NCBI GenBank assembly: GCA_900546575.1
Contig: URDM01000110.1
Coordinates: 1-6,650, forward strand
Direction of reading: 5' to 3'
DNA length: 6,650 nt
Source of the DNA: an uncultured Prevotella sp.
GTDB lineage: Bacteria > Bacteroidota > Bacteroidia > Bacteroidales > Bacteroidaceae
Position 1 is the first letter of the stretch, and each line of letters opens with the position of its first letter. A model generated the notes under the pieces. That model worked only from the letters and a program-made list of their open reading frames with translations. It was not told the origin of the DNA and made no database searches. This document shows positions 5,364 through 6,650 of the stretch, piece after piece. A program made the position numbers and the translations under genes.

Positions 5364-6551
5364 CTATTGCTGTGCCATTTCCCTACGCCTCATGTTAGGG
5401 AAATAGCGCACTACAAGATAGAGCGTAGCGATGAGTCCGATGATTCCTCCGGCATAACCTATGTAGTCTATCGACAGATGACTTACTACCAGTCCGCCCA
5501 CGTAGGCACCACTACCAATGCCCAAATTGAAAATGCCCGAGAAGATGGACATTCCGATAGAAGTGGCGTTTTCGGGTGCAAAGCGGATGGTATTGTCCTG
5601 AAAGGCGATGTTGAAGGCTGTAGCCATGGCTCCCCACATGATGCAGACCACGACAACCGACAACAGACTGGCTGCTGCAACCTGCAGAAGGAGCAGGCAC
5701 ACGGCTGGTCCTAAAGTCATCACAAGCATGAAGCGACGACGGTTGGCCATATAGTATTTTGAGAAGGATATGCTGCCGAGCATACCCGAAGCTCCGAACA
5801 CAATAAGAACAAGCGTCACCAAGTCGGGCGACATAGACGCCACCTTGCCGAGAAACGGTTCGATATAGCTGTAGCCGGTATAATGGGCTGTGGCAAAGAG
5901 TACCGACATGATGAACACGCCCACAAGTACCCTATTGTGCAACAAAGCTGGTAACTGCTTGAAAGCGAACTTACCACGGCTCTGCAGTTTAGGGAAAACT
6001 ACAGCTATGAAAATGAATATCAAGGCTGAGATAATGGCAATACTTAGAAATGTCATTCGCCATCCTACATAGAGTCCTACCACACGACCGAGCGGCAGAC
6101 CTACGACCATAGCCACAGACGAACCTGTAGCAATAGTACTTAGTCCTAAAGCACGCTTGCCGTCGGGTACAGTACGCACGGCAAGAGGTGGAGCTATCGA
6201 CCAAAATATGGCATGCGAGCAAGCCACGCCAATACGCGACAGCATGAGCGTGTAGTAGCCTTCGGCAAATGCCGATGCCACATGGCTTACAACAAACAAG
6301 GCTATTATGGAAAGCAGAAGCCGCTTCAGCTCCATCTTCGACACCATTATCATCAACGGTAGCGACATTATGGCCACCACCCAGGCATAGACCGAGATGA
6401 GCAGTCCGGCACGCGCCTCGCTTATATTAAGGTCGGTGGCTATGTCGGTAAGCAAGCCGATCGGCATGAATTCAGAAGTGTTGAACACGAATACGGCAAA
6501 GGTCAGCCCTATCAGAGGCAACCATCTGGTAAAAGACTTTTTCTTTTGCAT
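5364..6551 (-). CDS. sotB: MFS transporter, SotB-like sugar efflux protein
   Basis: This is an inner-membrane major facilitator superfamily exporter of the DHA1 drug-resistance type. It resembles Escherichia coli SotB (YdeA), which exports arabinose and other sugars or sugar-like compounds. The 395-residue protein matches SotB in length (396) and in long stretches: FVFNTSEFMPIGLLTDIA (21-38), VYAWVVAIMSLPLMIM (54-69), SRIGVACSHAIFWSIAPPLA (105-124), GLPLGRVVGLYVGWRMTF (151-168, the motif C region of antiporters), then TAHYTGYSYIEPF and FSGIFNLGIGSGAYVGG in the C-terminal half. About twelve membrane segments are visible. The start ATG precedes a basic tail (MQKKKSFTRW) typical of a cytoplasmic N-terminus. 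It is in the same direction as nqr but is separated from it by 247 bases with a likely terminator and promoter, so it is probably its own unit. The substrate in this organism cannot be read from sequence. Confidence 0.88.
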   Translation of the reverse strand: MQKKKSFTRWLPLIGLTFAVFVFNTSEFMPIGLLTDIATDLNISEARAGLLISVYAWVVAIMSLPLMIMVSKMELKRLLLSIIALFVVSHVASAFAEGYYTLMLSRIGVACSHAIFWSIAPPLAVRTVPDGKRALGLSTIATGSSVAMVVGLPLGRVVGLYVGWRMTFLSIAIISALIFIFIAVVFPKLQSRGKFAFKQLPALLHNRVLVGVFIMSVLFATAHYTGYSYIEPFLGKVASMSPDLVTLVLIVFGASGMLGSISFSKYYMANRRRFMLVMTLGPAVCLLLLQVAAASLLSVVVVCIMWGAMATAFNIAFQDNTIRFAPENATSIGMSIFSGIFNLGIGSGAYVGGLVVSHLSIDYIGYAGGIIGLIATLYLVVRYFPNMRRREMAQQ

Positions 6552-6561
6552 TCTACAGAAA

Positions 6562-6591
6562 CAATATTATTAGTTACTGAACTTTCGCAAG
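6562..6591 (-). promoter_or_regulatory. Possible sotB promoter
   Basis: The minus strand reads TAATATTG at 6562-6569, seven of eight matches to the Bacteroidetes -7 box TAnnTTTG, with CTTG at 6588-6591 as a poor -33 box 18 bases upstream. The start point would be within about ten bases of the ATG, leaving a very short leader. This is weak evidence in AT-rich DNA. Confidence 0.25.
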
Positions 6592-6596
6592 TTCAG
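6577..6596. repeat. Perfect 8-bp inverted repeat upstream of sotB
   Basis: CTGAACTT and AAGTTCAG are separated by four bases. On the minus strand the loop is GCGA, a GNRA-type tetraloop that would make a stable RNA hairpin. No T run follows on either strand, so it is not an intrinsic terminator. It overlaps the possible sotB promoter, so an operator is one reading. The rest of this region (6597-6650) holds no gene I can support. Confidence 0.45.
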
Positions 6597-6606
6597 AGAA
6601 TTCAGT

Positions 6607-6630
6607 AGTTAAAGGAGTTAAGAAGTTAAG
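6607..6630. repeat. Three short direct repeats AGTTAA(G/A)
   Basis: AGTTAAA at 6607-6613, AGTTAAG at 6616-6622 and AGTTAAG at 6624-6630 are spaced eight to nine bases apart, upstream of sotB. They may be low-complexity intergenic DNA or part of a repeat like that in the nqrD-nqrE spacer; the right edge of the window prevents a judgement. Confidence 0.4.
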
Positions 6631-6650
6631 CCAAATGCTTATAATGCTAT

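Overview
The window is a Bacteroidales-type chromosomal segment, most like Prevotella or a close relative. Every gene lies on the minus strand. It holds almost all of a Na+-translocating NADH:quinone oxidoreductase (Na+-NQR) operon, nqrA-nqrB-nqrC-nqrD-nqrE-nqrF, with nqrF cut by the left edge. Upstream of it lies a sugar-efflux-type MFS transporter, sotB. The taxonomic guess rests on AT-rich leaders that mostly lack Shine-Dalgarno sequences, a match to the Bacteroidetes -7 box (TAnnTTTG) in front of nqrA, heptameric intergenic repeats, and the character of the Nqr proteins. No rRNA or other marker is present to confirm it.

Layout in transcription order (right to left). A 99-base upstream region (6552-6650) has an 8-bp hairpin and short direct repeats. 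sotB follows at 6551-5364. The 247-base gap 5363-5117 holds a likely sotB terminator, the likely nqr promoter and a leader with a small hairpin. Then come nqrA (5116-3764), nqrB (3735-2575), nqrC (2562-1834), nqrD (1816-1193), an unusual 158-base repeat-rich spacer (1192-1035), nqrE (1034-408) and the first 129 codons of nqrF (389-1).

The six Nqr subunits form one inner-membrane complex. NqrF oxidises NADH through FAD and passes electrons to its 2Fe-2S centre, whose four cysteines are visible here. They then move through the iron centre shared by NqrD and NqrE, the covalent FMN of NqrC, the FMN of NqrB and riboflavin, to the quinone (probably menaquinone in this lineage), while Na+ is pumped out. 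All inter-gene gaps are 12-28 bases except the nqrD-nqrE gap.

Most of the window is ordinary conserved metabolism. I see no defence system, mobile-element gene, CRISPR array or RNA gene. The points most worth a second look are the heptamer-and-hairpin element splitting the operon between nqrD and nqrE, a Gly-to-Cys change in the NqrB flavinylation motif, and the small inverted repeats around the nqr promoter and leader.
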